DNA from: CAIWHR01 sp963726775
Lineage (GTDB): Bacteria; Pseudomonadota; Gammaproteobacteria; Burkholderiales; Casimicrobiaceae
Reading direction: 5' to 3'
NCBI GenBank assembly: GCA_963726775.1
Contig: CAVSDL010000001.1
Span: 558,001 to 622,000 of the forward strand
DNA: 64,000 bases
Position 1 is the first letter of the stretch; the number at the start of each line of letters is the position of its first letter. The notes below the pieces were generated by a model. The model made no database searches. It saw nothing but the letters and a program-made list of their open reading frames with translations, and had not been told where the DNA came from. Position numbers and translations under genes: made by a program. This document shows positions 56,313 to 63,815 of this stretch, piece by piece.

Positions 56313-57125
56313 CTAACCACGGAGGATGCCTGCCAGTTCTCCGGGCGAGTGCCAATGCATGCCGCAGGTGTACCGCGGCAGGAGCCAGCGGTTGCTTGCG
56401 TCGTGCACCGGCCCCGGCGTGCCGGTGACCGCGGCGACCGTGCCGTTGCGCGGGCCGTACGCGGGCAGATACTCGTCGACCAGGTAGGCGCTGGGCTCGC
56501 CGTAGGGGTACGCAAAAAGCCCGAGGCCGGGGTTCTGCGCCTTGGCCGCGATGAATTCGCGGGCCGCGCGCACCTGCAGGTCGGCGTCCTCGTACGTATC
56601 GACGAACTTGAACGAGCCGGACTTTCCCTCGCGGTGCCCGACGGGCGAAACGGACGGACTCAGGTGGTCCCAGCTGTGGTTGCCGATGTCGAAAAATCCG
56701 GTCGCGACCGCATCGTGCCACCAGTGGTCGCCGATCCACTGGTAGCCCAGCATCTCGCGCTCCGCGATCTGCCGGCGCGCGTCCGGCGACGCGATCACGA
56801 ACGTTGTCGCATGCGCGGTGGCACCATGCCGCTGCGCAAAGCTTCGTAACACGGTGTGCACCGAGGCCTGCGGGCCGTGGAACGGATGCACCAGATCGAC
56901 AAAATCGAAATCGAGCCCGTCGTCCAGCGTGATGGCCGCCACACGCTCCGGCAGGCGATCTCCGGCACCGTTCAGCAGCGCGCCGACAATGTCGCGCAGC
57001 GGCACGACGGGAACGGACAGCGCGTGGAGCTGCTCCAGGTCCTGCGCCAGCGCAACCAGGTTATTGCTGGCGTAATCGTTGCCGGTGAGATTGCCGGAAT
57101 GATAGGTGAGGACGAACGCGCGCAT
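56313..57125 (-). CDS. Polysaccharide deacetylase family protein
   Basis: The 270-residue product has AFVLTYHSGNL at the start, VAAITLDDGLDFDFVDLVHP carrying the DD metal/base motif at about 70, and FFDIGNHSWDHLSPS with the HxxxH-like zinc motif at about 145. FAYPYGEPSAYLVDEY is the third motif. This NodB-like domain removes N- or O-acyl groups from sugars. No signal peptide is visible, so it probably acts on a cytoplasmic or membrane-bound precursor. It lies 5 bases downstream of the 57131 gene. Confidence 0.88.
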   Translation of the reverse strand: MRAFVLTYHSGNLTGNDYASNNLVALAQDLEQLHALSVPVVPLRDIVGALLNGAGDRLPERVAAITLDDGLDFDFVDLVHPFHGPQASVHTVLRSFAQRHGATAHATTFVIASPDARRQIAEREMLGYQWIGDHWWHDAVATGFFDIGNHSWDHLSPSVSPVGHREGKSGSFKFVDTYEDADLQVRAAREFIAAKAQNPGLGLFAYPYGEPSAYLVDEYLPAYGPRNGTVAAVTGTPGPVHDASNRWLLPRYTCGMHWHSPGELAGILRG

Positions 57126-57130
57126 CGCGG

Positions 57131-57613
57131 TCAGAACGCACCCAGCGCGGCGACGCGCGCCACCATCGCGGTCCGCTCCGTCGGCGGAACCTCCCGGTTC
57201 CAGTGCACGAGGAGGCGCGGCGGACCGGCCGGTACAAAGCCCACGTTGAGATCGTGCTGCCATTGCCGCGCGTCGCCGCAATACCCGAAGATCGCGGCGC
57301 GGTCGGTGAGCCGCGCGAACGTGTGCCGAAAGACGATCTCGCCGATCCCGCCGGCGCGCTTCCATATCGCGGCGTCCGCGGGTTCCGCACGCGCATACGC
57401 GTCGCGGTCGACACACAGGCCGCCGCAGAGCCAGCCGTCGTCTTCCCAGGCCGTGTAGTGAATGTAGGCGATGGCCCGCAGCACACCGCCGCCGGTCCGG
57501 TCAAGCGCCACGAAGTGCCGCGGGAAATCGGGAAGGGGGTGCCCGAACGCCTTCCGGAAAAGTTCACCCGCGAGCGCGGTGGCGTCGTCCACTTCGACGA
57601 TGATCAGCGCCAC
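57131..57613 (-). CDS. Hypothetical protein, possibly GNAT-like
   Basis: The 160-residue product begins with GTG (VALIIVEVDDATALAGELFR) after GGTGGGG. It has HFVALDRTGGGVLRAIAYIH, then GWLCGGLCVDRDAY, and ends RLLVHWNREVPPTERTAMVA. A weak likeness to acetyltransferases rests on the strand order only. It lies between the deacetylase and the Wzt gene, so an acyl-modification role is plausible but unproven. Confidence 0.55.
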   Translation of the reverse strand: MALIIVEVDDATALAGELFRKAFGHPLPDFPRHFVALDRTGGGVLRAIAYIHYTAWEDDGWLCGGLCVDRDAYARAEPADAAIWKRAGGIGEIVFRHTFARLTDRAAIFGYCGDARQWQHDLNVGFVPAGPPRLLVHWNREVPPTERTAMVARVAALGAF

Positions 57614-57635
57614 GGCCGCCCCACCGCGCAGGTCA

Positions 57636-58832
57636 TTAGGTCGGGCCGCCGTCGGCGCCGCGCCAGCGATGCTCGATCCGGACGAGCCCGAATTCTCGTG
57701 AGTCGCCCGTGACCACCAGCGGCTTTTCCAGCGTATCGAACATCCGCACGCCCTCCGGATCGAGCGCGTGCGCGCGCACGAAATACTTGCCGGGAAGCAG
57801 CGCCAGTGACGGGAACTCGATTTCGTATGCGTACCGGTCCGGCGCCACGGCCCGCGGCCGCACGTGATCCATGTCCGTCGCCACGCCATACACCGGCGTC
57901 CCGTCGGCGCGCACAAAGCCGATCAGGATCACCGGCGCGCGGCCGTCCGGCGAATAGACCTCGCCCGAGACGACGAACGGCGAGCCTTGCGGCACCGATT
58001 CGCGCGGGGCGATCGCGAACGGCTTCAGTGCGTAGTAGCCGGCGGCAGCGGCGGCAGCCGCATCGGTGATGCCGATGGGCCTCTTGGTGGCAGCCGTCTT
58101 CTCCTCGTGAAAGGCGAGGTACGCCTGCGTGACGTCGGCCGACGGCCCGTAGCGCTCGACGCGCCCGTCCTTCAGCCATACCGCGTGCCGGCAGAGCTTC
58201 TGCACGTGGTACATGCTGTGCGAGCACATGAGGAGCGTACCGCCACCGGCGAGGTAGCGCTCGATCCACGCGACGCACTTCTTCTGGAACGACTCGTCGC
58301 CGACGGCGAGCACCTCGTCGGTGATCAGCACGTCCGGCGCCAGCGTGGTCGCGACGGCGAAGCCCAGCCGCACGACCATCCCCGACGAATAATGCTTGAT
58401 CGGTTCGTGGATATGCTCGCCGATGTCGGCGAACGCCACGATCTCGTCGCGCTTGGCGGCGATCTCCGCAGGCGGGATCCCGAGCAACGCCGCGGCGAGG
58501 TCGATGTTGGCGAGCCCCGTGTACTCGGGATGGAAGCCCGATCCCAGTTCCAGCAATGCGCCCACACGTCCGTTGACGGCGACGGTGCCCCGCGTCGGCG
58601 GGATGACGCCCGCGACAATCTTCAGGAGCGTCGACTTGCCGGCGCCGTTCGCGCCGATCACGCCCAGCGACTCGCCGCGCTCGAGCTCGAAGCCGACGTC
58701 GTCGAGCGCGCGGAATACATGCGCCGCGGGCCGGCCGCGCAGAAGGTCCCAGACGAGGCGCAGCCGTCCGCCACGGGATTCGATCTTCGCGTAATCCTTG
58801 CCGACGTTCGCCAGCGACAGCAGCGCACTCAC
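57636..58832 (-). CDS. wzt: ABC polysaccharide export ATPase with C-terminal glycan-binding domain (Wzt)
   Basis: The 398-residue product has Walker A GANGAGKST (about residues 59-67), the signature YSSGMVVRLGFA, Walker B DVLITDEVLAVGDESF, and LLMCSHSMYHVQ with the switch histidine. After residue 250 a separate beta-rich domain (about 270-395) has GSPFVVSGEVYSPDGRAPVI and FPSLALLPGKYFVRAHAL. This resembles the C-terminal domain of Wzt proteins that recognise a terminal glycan modification. It should power export of a finished, capped glycan with the Wzm encoded next to it. Confidence 0.92.
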   Translation of the reverse strand: MSALLSLANVGKDYAKIESRGGRLRLVWDLLRGRPAAHVFRALDDVGFELERGESLGVIGANGAGKSTLLKIVAGVIPPTRGTVAVNGRVGALLELGSGFHPEYTGLANIDLAAALLGIPPAEIAAKRDEIVAFADIGEHIHEPIKHYSSGMVVRLGFAVATTLAPDVLITDEVLAVGDESFQKKCVAWIERYLAGGGTLLMCSHSMYHVQKLCRHAVWLKDGRVERYGPSADVTQAYLAFHEEKTAATKRPIGITDAAAAAAAGYYALKPFAIAPRESVPQGSPFVVSGEVYSPDGRAPVILIGFVRADGTPVYGVATDMDHVRPRAVAPDRYAYEIEFPSLALLPGKYFVRAHALDPEGVRMFDTLEKPLVVTGDSREFGLVRIEHRWRGADGGPT

Positions 58833-58881
58833 GAAGCGGTTCCGGAATCGTGGCGAACAGATCGTGGTTTTCGGGAGGGTT

Positions 58882-59706
58882 TCACACGAAATCCTCGAAA
58901 TGCGGCGACAACCGGCGGAACACCCAGCGCCCCCCGAAGAACAGGACGAGAGCGACGGCGAGCGCCATCGCGTCGCCCCAGCGCAACGCTAGCCGGCCCT
59001 CGAGCAGCGCATCACGCAGACGGTCGACGAGCCAGCCGAACGGGTTCGCCGCGACCCACGGTCGCACGCCGGCGGGAACCAGCGATAACGGATACAGGAT
59101 CGGCGTCAGGTACATCAGGATAATCAGAATCGGCGCCAGCACCTGCACGACATCGCGGACGAATACCTGCAGCGCGGCCAGCGCCAGCGCGATGCCGGTC
59201 ACCGCCAGCGCGAGGACAATCCAGATCGGCACCGCGAGCAGCAGGCCTTCGAAGCGCACCGGTTCGCCGAACGCGAAGAGCACGACGAGCACGGCGAGAT
59301 AGCCGGCGAACTGCAAGACGAGCGTTGACGCGACCGATGCGTAAATGGCGAGCTCGTGCGGAAAGGCAACCTTGCGGATCAGCCCTGCGTATTCGGCAAT
59401 CGCGACCGTCGCGCGCTGCAATCCTTCCTGCGCCGCGAGCCACGGCCACAGCGCGACCGCGACGAAGAGCAGGAAGCTCTTGCCCTCGAACGCGCCCATC
59501 CGGAAAACCGACGTGAACACGAAGTGATAGACGGCGAGCAGCAGCAGCGGATGGAGCAGCGCCCACGCGAGGCCGCTGATGCTCCCCAGATAGCGCGTGT
59601 CGAGCTCACGCAGGAAGAAATTGGCGAAGAGCGCGCGATTACGCGCCGCAACAACAAGCGGCGCTGTTGCCGGCAACACGTGGCCGGAAGCCGACTGGGT
59701 TGGCAT
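58882..59706 (-). CDS. wzm: ABC-2 type polysaccharide export permease (Wzm)
   Basis: The product is 274 residues from the ATG at 59706. It has the typical FANFFLRELDTRYLGSISG segment before the first helix, then six hydrophobic segments (for example LLLLAVYHFVFTSVF and PILIILMYLTPILYPLSLV). The last loop has WVAANPFGWLVDRLRDALLE. It forms the membrane channel for the Wzt ATPase downstream (50 bases). A GTG at 59739 is another possible start. There is no strong ribosome-binding site at either. Confidence 0.9.
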   Translation of the reverse strand: MPTQSASGHVLPATAPLVVAARNRALFANFFLRELDTRYLGSISGLAWALLHPLLLLAVYHFVFTSVFRMGAFEGKSFLLFVAVALWPWLAAQEGLQRATVAIAEYAGLIRKVAFPHELAIYASVASTLVLQFAGYLAVLVVLFAFGEPVRFEGLLLAVPIWIVLALAVTGIALALAALQVFVRDVVQVLAPILIILMYLTPILYPLSLVPAGVRPWVAANPFGWLVDRLRDALLEGRLALRWGDAMALAVALVLFFGGRWVFRRLSPHFEDFV

Positions 59707-59749
59707 GGGGGGTTTTATGGGCGTGGGCACGGTTGCCACGTCCGCGCGT

Positions 59750-59839
59750 TCACTCGAGCAGACTGCTCAGCACTTTTTCACGCCGCTTGGGCTCGTACTT
59801 GCGAATCGCCTCCAGTTGTTCTTTGGTCAGGGACTTCAT
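59750..59839 (-). CDS. Possible small helical protein or remnant
   Basis: A 29-codon frame from the ATG at 59839 reads MKSLTKEQLEAIRKYEPKRR then EKVLSSLLE. It is highly charged and likely helical. The open frame extends upstream (LWEEVRARDKDEE) with no clear start before a stop near 59905. It may be the end of a lost gene, or a small peptide. The rest of the 296-base gap between wzm and mazF shows another short open piece (NIDNVAEVLAVAEIDLIR) but no complete gene. Confidence 0.3.
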   Translation of the reverse strand: MKSLTKEQLEAIRKYEPKRREKVLSSLLE

Positions 59840-60002
59840 TTCTTCGTCCTTGTCACGCGCCCGGACTTCTTCCCACAGTCTGGCTGACGAGCAGAATCAT
59901 CGAATCAAATCGATCTCCGCCACCGCGAGCACCTCTGCCACATTGTCGATGTTGCCGAGCAAGCAAAAGCTTACATATCCTCATGTCTTGATGTCTGTTT
60001 GC

Positions 60003-60326
60003 TCAAGCGGAAAACGTCTGTTGCAACGCGGCCAGCGTCGCCCGCAGCGTGGCGGGGCTCACGGCGCCGACCTTTCTGGCCAGGCGACCTTTGTCGAGGG
60101 TTCGGATCTGATCCAGAAGAACCAGGCCCTTCTTACCGCCGAACGTCAGCGGAATTCGGAACGGCGCCAGCTGGCCTCCCGTCGTCATCGGCGCAACGAT
60201 GACCGTCCGCAAATGATCGTGCATCTCCGGCGGCGAAACGACGACACACGGCCGTGTTTTCCTGATCTCGCTGCCGATCGTCGGATCGAGCACCGCGAGC
60301 CACACGTCGCCGCGGACCACTACCAT
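60003..60326 (-). CDS. mazF: MazF/PemK-family endoribonuclease toxin
   Basis: The 107-residue product has the MazF N-terminal RGDVWLAVLDPTIGSEIRKT segment, then RPCVVVSPPEMHD and the conserved TVIVAPMTT strand. GLVLLDQIRTLDKGRL is the conserved basic helix region. It should cleave RNA at short sequences. Its ATG at 60326 overlaps the antitoxin stop by 7 bases, a typical arrangement. Confidence 0.9.
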   Translation of the reverse strand: MVVVRGDVWLAVLDPTIGSEIRKTRPCVVVSPPEMHDHLRTVIVAPMTTGGQLAPFRIPLTFGGKKGLVLLDQIRTLDKGRLARKVGAVSPATLRATLAALQQTFSA

Positions 60327-60568
60327 TTCAGCGCCGCGTCGTCCTCGTTTGCGAACTCCGGCCACACCAGCCGATCGTCATCGGCCATCGCGATCTTCCG
60401 GCTCGCCTCAGCCCATCCTTCCCGTGCATTCTTGCGCGGCCGACGCAGCACGATGGAATCGTTTTCCACCACCATCTCGGCTTCGTCCTCCAACCCGACT
60501 TGCTCAAGCACGGGCTTGGGGATGAGCACCCCCCGGGAATTTCCCATTCGACGAATCGCCGCCTTCAT
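60320..60568 (-). CDS. mazE: MazE/AbrB-type antitoxin
   Basis: The 82-residue product has the AbrB swapped-hairpin DNA-binding domain IRRMGNSRGVLIPKPVLEQV (about 5-24), then EAEMVVENDSIVLRRP. The acidic C terminus (WPEFANEDDAALKW) is likely to bind the toxin. It should neutralise the MazF-like toxin downstream and repress its own operon by way of the palindrome at 60582-60598. Confidence 0.9.
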   Translation of the reverse strand: MKAAIRRMGNSRGVLIPKPVLEQVGLEDEAEMVVENDSIVLRRPRKNAREGWAEASRKIAMADDDRLVWPEFANEDDAALKW

Positions 60569-60581
60569 GACGCCTCCAATA

Positions 60582-60598
60582 TAATAACAATGTTATTA
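60582..60598. promoter_or_regulatory. Palindromic operator upstream of mazEF
   Basis: TAATAACA and TGTTATTA are perfect 8-bp inverted arms around one base. It lies just upstream of the TTGGAGGC ribosome-binding region of mazE and overlaps an AT-rich -10-like sequence. It probably binds the MazE or MazEF complex. Confidence 0.75.
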
Positions 60599-60671
60599 CA
60601 CTGAAGGATTCGTGTAAATGCCCGCCTGCAATTTATGACGGTTGGCACGGGTGCGGCGTACTTAGAGGTGA

Positions 60672-61055
60672 TCAGTCGAGCCGATGAGCCCCGGCGACCT
60701 TGCCGAGCTGGCGGTCGAATGTGCCGAGTGGCAGGTGCCCGGCCTTGCGCGCGACCTCCAGTACAAGGCAATCGGAAAACCCGAGCGTGGGCTTGCCGCG
60801 GAATTGTCCTAGTGCGGCCGCGACAACGTCGGCATCCTGGAGCGTCAAATCGGCGTGCGCCAGCAGTCGCTCCACTGCGGCTCCAATCTGTTCCGCCGAG
60901 CGCTCATAGACCGCATCGAGAACCCACAGCGTTTCCGCGAGCACCACGTGCGATACCCATGCGCCTTTAACGAGAAACTTTTCGGCCACATCGAGTTGGC
61001 GCGGATCGTCGCGAACCAGCAAACGCACCAGCACATTGGTATCAATCGCGCGCAT
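60672..61055 (-). CDS. vapC: PIN-domain toxin (VapC-like)
   Basis: The 127-residue product has the PIN motif AIDTNVLVRLLVRDD (Asp near residue 5), an acidic LAETLWVL helix, GFSDCLVLEVARKAG, and a final FDRQL. These give the four acidic residues of the PIN active site. It should be a Mg-dependent ribonuclease. Its ATG lies inside the antitoxin gene (14-base overlap). Confidence 0.92.
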   Translation of the reverse strand: MRAIDTNVLVRLLVRDDPRQLDVAEKFLVKGAWVSHVVLAETLWVLDAVYERSAEQIGAAVERLLAHADLTLQDADVVAAALGQFRGKPTLGFSDCLVLEVARKAGHLPLGTFDRQLGKVAGAHRLD

Positions 61056-61302
61056 GACGTTGGCGAATGTGCTTCCTGATGCCTTCCTTTACATTCACCT
61101 TCGCCTTTTGCGTGTGCGGGAGTCCAAACAACACCTCATGGATCTGGGCAGATGTGTACCGACCGGCTCGGCGGACGACAACCTCTCCACCCTTCTCGTC
61201 CCATTCCAGTACAGAACCCGGACGTAGCCCCAGTTTTTTCCGAATCTCCGCCGGCACGGAAATCTGGCCCTGGGCCGTCACTTTGGATTGTGCGATAGTC
61301 AT
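61042..61302 (-). CDS. vapB: AbrB-type antitoxin (VapB-like)
   Basis: The 86-residue product has the SpoVT/AbrB N-terminal domain SKVTAQGQISVPAEIRKKLG (about 6-25), then LEWDEKGGEVVVRR, and a C-terminal tail that probably binds the PIN toxin. The pair overlaps in the usual antitoxin-first order. A palindrome overlaps the promoter upstream. Confidence 0.9.
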   Translation of the reverse strand: MTIAQSKVTAQGQISVPAEIRKKLGLRPGSVLEWDEKGGEVVVRRAGRYTSAQIHEVLFGLPHTQKAKVNVKEGIRKHIRQRHARD

Positions 61303-61309
61303 GCCGGCA

Positions 61310-61325
61310 CATTACCCAGGTAATG
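61310..61325. promoter_or_regulatory. Palindromic operator upstream of vapBC
   Basis: CATTACC and GGTAATG form a perfect 7-bp inverted repeat around two bases, 7 bases before the vapB start codon. It probably binds the VapB antitoxin for autoregulation. The next 216 bases (61326-61541) show no gene. Confidence 0.75.
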
Positions 61326-61541
61326 GCAGACATGTCAAGTCAACACCATTCGCCTACCGCCAGCCGGAGACGCAAAGGTGGCGGTCGGTCGACCTACTAT
61401 GACCTCACGATTCCCGGCTGGGTCCTGGTCAAATCCACCAGGCCAGTTGACGGCGGAGCGCCACAACGCGGGAACCCGTAGGCTCCCGCGATGATGCGAA
61501 TAGAGGGCCTAATCCCACCAAGACCATTGAAACAAGTAGGG

Positions 61542-61570
61542 TTGCGCAAGCGAAGGTAGTTCACTATAAT
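61542..61570 (+). promoter_or_regulatory. Promoter and palindrome of the XRE-nucleotidyltransferase pair
   Basis: TTGCGC (61542-61547) and TATAAT (61565-61570) are separated by 17 bases. The -10 box is inside the inverted repeat GTTCA-CTATAA-TGAAC, which could be a repressor site for the regulator encoded next. Confidence 0.8.
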
Positions 61571-61597
61571 GAACATTGTCCATATAAAGATACGGCT

Positions 61598-62107
61598 GTG
61601 CTTGCTCAACTTTCCGGCGAAATTGTCCGCGGCCACCGGGTCGCGAAGGGCCTGTCGCAGGCGCAGCTCGCTCGCAACGCGAGCGTGTCGCGGACGGTCC
61701 TGTCCCGGCTCGAGCAAGGGAAGGCGACGGCGGTCCAGACGGATGTCCTTGACCGCTTGTTCGAAGCTCTCGGCGTGAAGCCGTCCGTGCTCGGCGCAGC
61801 GCCGTCGGACGACCGGAAGCGAGCGCGCCTGGAGCAGCAACACAAGCTCGAGCAAACTCGAAGCCGTCACCTGCGGCTCGCCATCGAACTCGCCAGCGAC
61901 GAGCATTCGGCCGTTGCGCTCGTCAGCAAAGCCAAGGAGCGCGTCGACCTCTGGAGGCAAAAGCAGAGCTGCAGCCCGTACTACATCGAACGCTGGGCCC
62001 GGGTTCTGGAGCTGCCGCCGCGCGGAATTGCGAAGGAGATGGCGTCGTTCGGCGCATGGGAGGACGCGTTGTTCCAGAACTCCCCGTGGTCGTGGGTATG
62101 GAACTAG
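61598..62107 (+). CDS. XRE-family transcriptional regulator / antitoxin
   Basis: The 169-residue product starts with GTG. It has a helix-turn-helix domain VAKGLSQAQLARNASVSRTV then LSRLEQGKATAV (about 15-45). The C-terminal part (about 75-165) is helical with no family I recognise. It probably represses its own promoter and protects against the nucleotidyltransferase encoded downstream, with which it overlaps by 10 bases. Confidence 0.85.
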   Translation: MLAQLSGEIVRGHRVAKGLSQAQLARNASVSRTVLSRLEQGKATAVQTDVLDRLFEALGVKPSVLGAAPSDDRKRARLEQQHKLEQTRSRHLRLAIELASDEHSAVALVSKAKERVDLWRQKQSCSPYYIERWARVLELPPRGIAKEMASFGAWEDALFQNSPWSWVWN

Positions 62108-62655
62108 CTGACCTCGCAAGCCTGTTCGAGGAGGCCCGCCGCCGCACTGATCACACCGAGTTCGTAGTCGTAGGCAGTCTCTCGGCGTTGGGCGTCCTGG
62201 ACCCCGGTGCCGTTCCGCCCCGGATGCTGATGTCGATAGACGTCGACTGTTTCACCCGGCACGACCCGAGCCGCATCTTCGAACTCAGCGCGGCTCTCGG
62301 ACAAGGCAGCGAGTTCGAGGCCGCGCACGGATTCTACCTCGACCCCGTATCCCCCGACCTTCCGACGCTTCCCGAAAACTGGAGGCCCCGGCTCGTCCGC
62401 GTTCCTTTGCCGAACGGCGTCATCGTGTTCTTCCTCGACCCCAACGACGCGGCAGTGTCGAAGTACGCTCGAGGCGAGCCGCGCGACCGCGAGTGGATCC
62501 AGGCCGGGTTGAAGGCTGGCGTGCTGAACGCCGGTGTCATCGCGAGCCGCTTTCGCGAAACGACGTTCCTCGACAACGACGAGCGCGACCGGGCACTCGC
62601 TGCGCTGGCGCAGGACCAGGAACGTGACAACGGCGGTCGGCGAATGTCACGTTAA
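62098..62655 (+). CDS. DUF6036-type nucleotidyltransferase, probable toxin
   Basis: The 185-residue product has FVVVGSLSALGVL with the GS motif of the polymerase-beta-like nucleotidyltransferases, followed by MLMSIDVDCF, giving two acidic residues (DxD). LPNGVIVFFLDPNDAAVSKY is the third region. This matches DUF6036 and AbiEii-like nucleotidyltransferases that act in type IV-like toxin-antitoxin or phage-defence systems. Its gene overlaps the XRE gene, which supports the pairing. Activity is inferred. Confidence 0.8.
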   Translation: MELADLASLFEEARRRTDHTEFVVVGSLSALGVLDPGAVPPRMLMSIDVDCFTRHDPSRIFELSAALGQGSEFEAAHGFYLDPVSPDLPTLPENWRPRLVRVPLPNGVIVFFLDPNDAAVSKYARGEPRDREWIQAGLKAGVLNAGVIASRFRETTFLDNDERDRALAALAQDQERDNGGRRMSR

Positions 62656-62912
62656 GCCATTAAGCCGACAACGGGATCGCGAATACTGGTGCCAACTGAG
62701 AAGTAACACCGCGCTTAAGGAAAAACCCCGACGAAACGGGGCTTGGAATGGACAGCGAAGTCCAGCGTCAGCGAAGGCCACCCGGGGCCGGGCTACCTGT
62801 CAACTTGCAAACGTTGTTTCCCGTTTTCCGACGCGAGCATCGATTTCCCCGGCGCTGTCGTCCCCGCGCACGTGGAGACCCAGTGTCATTGAAATGCATC
62901 GGAAAGTCCCTA

Positions 62913-62967
62913 GGGTTTCCGCCTTCGCGGGAACGACAACATGCAGATATGTCACGAATTTCAGACT
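62913..62967 (-). repeat. Dispersed 55-bp repeat, copy 2
   Basis: Inverted copy of 56162-56216 with 53 of 55 bases the same by eye. It lies in the 319-base gap between the nucleotidyltransferase gene and the GNAT toxin gene, ending next to the latter's stop codon. The other part of the gap (62656-62912) holds no gene and contains a related, more diverged GTCGTCCCCGCGCACGTGG stretch. Confidence 0.85.
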
Positions 62968-62974
62968 CAGTACA

Positions 62975-63490
62975 CTAGAGCAGTTTGCCTCGCCCGCGCG
63001 CCAACTCGGCCGTCGCCAATGGCAAGAACAGCGTTCGCGGCGCGCCCTCAAGCGGAATGAAGCCATGGTGGCGGTAGAAAGCGGCTGCAGTCTCGTCCTT
63101 GGCATCAACCAATAGTGCGAATGCCGCGATTTCGGATTGCGTGATGCGCGACAAGGCGTCGGCCAATAATGCGCCACCGAGCCCTTGGCCCCTGGCTGCC
63201 TGGTCGACTGCGAGCCGTCCCATGCGGACGGCAGGCACCGAGGGGTAGCGCGGCAGCTTCCCGGCCAAATCTTCGGGCAGGTCAGCCAAAAGTACGCTAG
63301 CCGCGGCCAGCGTGTAGAACCCGGCTACGCGATCCTTGTCATCGACGGCGACGAAGCACGTGGCGACGCGGCGCCGGATGTCCTGGGTTACGCGCTCACG
63401 AAAGTAACGATCGAGTTCTTCAACGTCGCTGCAAAATCCGCTCCGATCCCGCTTCGGATCGAGTCCAACGATGCGAAAACGCGTCGCCAC
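62975..63490 (-). CDS. GNAT-family acetyltransferase toxin (TacT-like)
   Basis: The 171-residue product begins at a GTG next to the antitoxin stop codon. It has DVEELDRYFRERVTQDIRRR at the start. The acetyl-CoA site RMGRLAVDQAARGQGLGGAL is at about 89-108 and AFYRHHGFIPL lies near 137-147. TacT-type toxins acetylate aminoacyl-tRNA. Pairing with a DUF1778 antitoxin supports this reading. Confidence 0.88.
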   Translation of the reverse strand: MATRFRIVGLDPKRDRSGFCSDVEELDRYFRERVTQDIRRRVATCFVAVDDKDRVAGFYTLAAASVLLADLPEDLAGKLPRYPSVPAVRMGRLAVDQAARGQGLGGALLADALSRITQSEIAAFALLVDAKDETAAAFYRHHGFIPLEGAPRTLFLPLATAELARGRGKLL

Positions 63491-63775
63491 TCAATCCGTT
63501 GCCATCAACTTGCGCCGACGGGCAAACGCGCGTGCCAGCGCCGGCTTGGGTTTCGGCGGCGAGAGCAGCGCGCGCGCAAAGCGTTCCTGATCGGCCATCG
63601 ACAAACGGATGACTCTTGCTTGCTCGATGGCGCGCTGCGCCGCTTCCTGAGCGGCTGCGATTACGAAATCGGTCAGCGTGCGGTCCTGAAGCGCCGCTGC
63701 CTGTTTGAGCGTCGCGTGCAATTCGGCGCTGATTCGAGCTTCAAGGCGGGCCGTTGGCGTGCGGGGGGTGGACAT
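63491..63775 (-). CDS. DUF1778 ribbon-helix-helix antitoxin (TacA-like)
   Basis: The 94-residue product has TARLEARISAELHATLKQAA then ALQDRTLTDFVIAAAQEAAQ, the ribbon-helix-helix DNA-binding domain typical of DUF1778. The C-terminal part (about 62-94) is basic and should wrap the GNAT toxin. Its ATG at 63775 is preceded by AGGAG at spacing 8. The palindrome upstream is its likely operator. Confidence 0.9.
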   Translation of the reverse strand: MSTPRTPTARLEARISAELHATLKQAAALQDRTLTDFVIAAAQEAAQRAIEQARVIRLSMADQERFARALLSPPKPKPALARAFARRRKLMATD

Positions 63776-63798
63776 GGCGAATCTCCTTTGGCCTATGA

Positions 63799-63815
63799 TA
63801 CGGCAAAATGCCGTA
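63799..63815. promoter_or_regulatory. Palindromic operator upstream of the DUF1778/GNAT pair
   Basis: TACGGCA and TGCCGTA form a perfect 7-bp inverted repeat around AAA, 24 bases before the antitoxin start. A -10-like TATCAT on the minus strand overlaps it. The last 185 bases of the window (63816-64000) show no recognisable gene. Confidence 0.75.
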
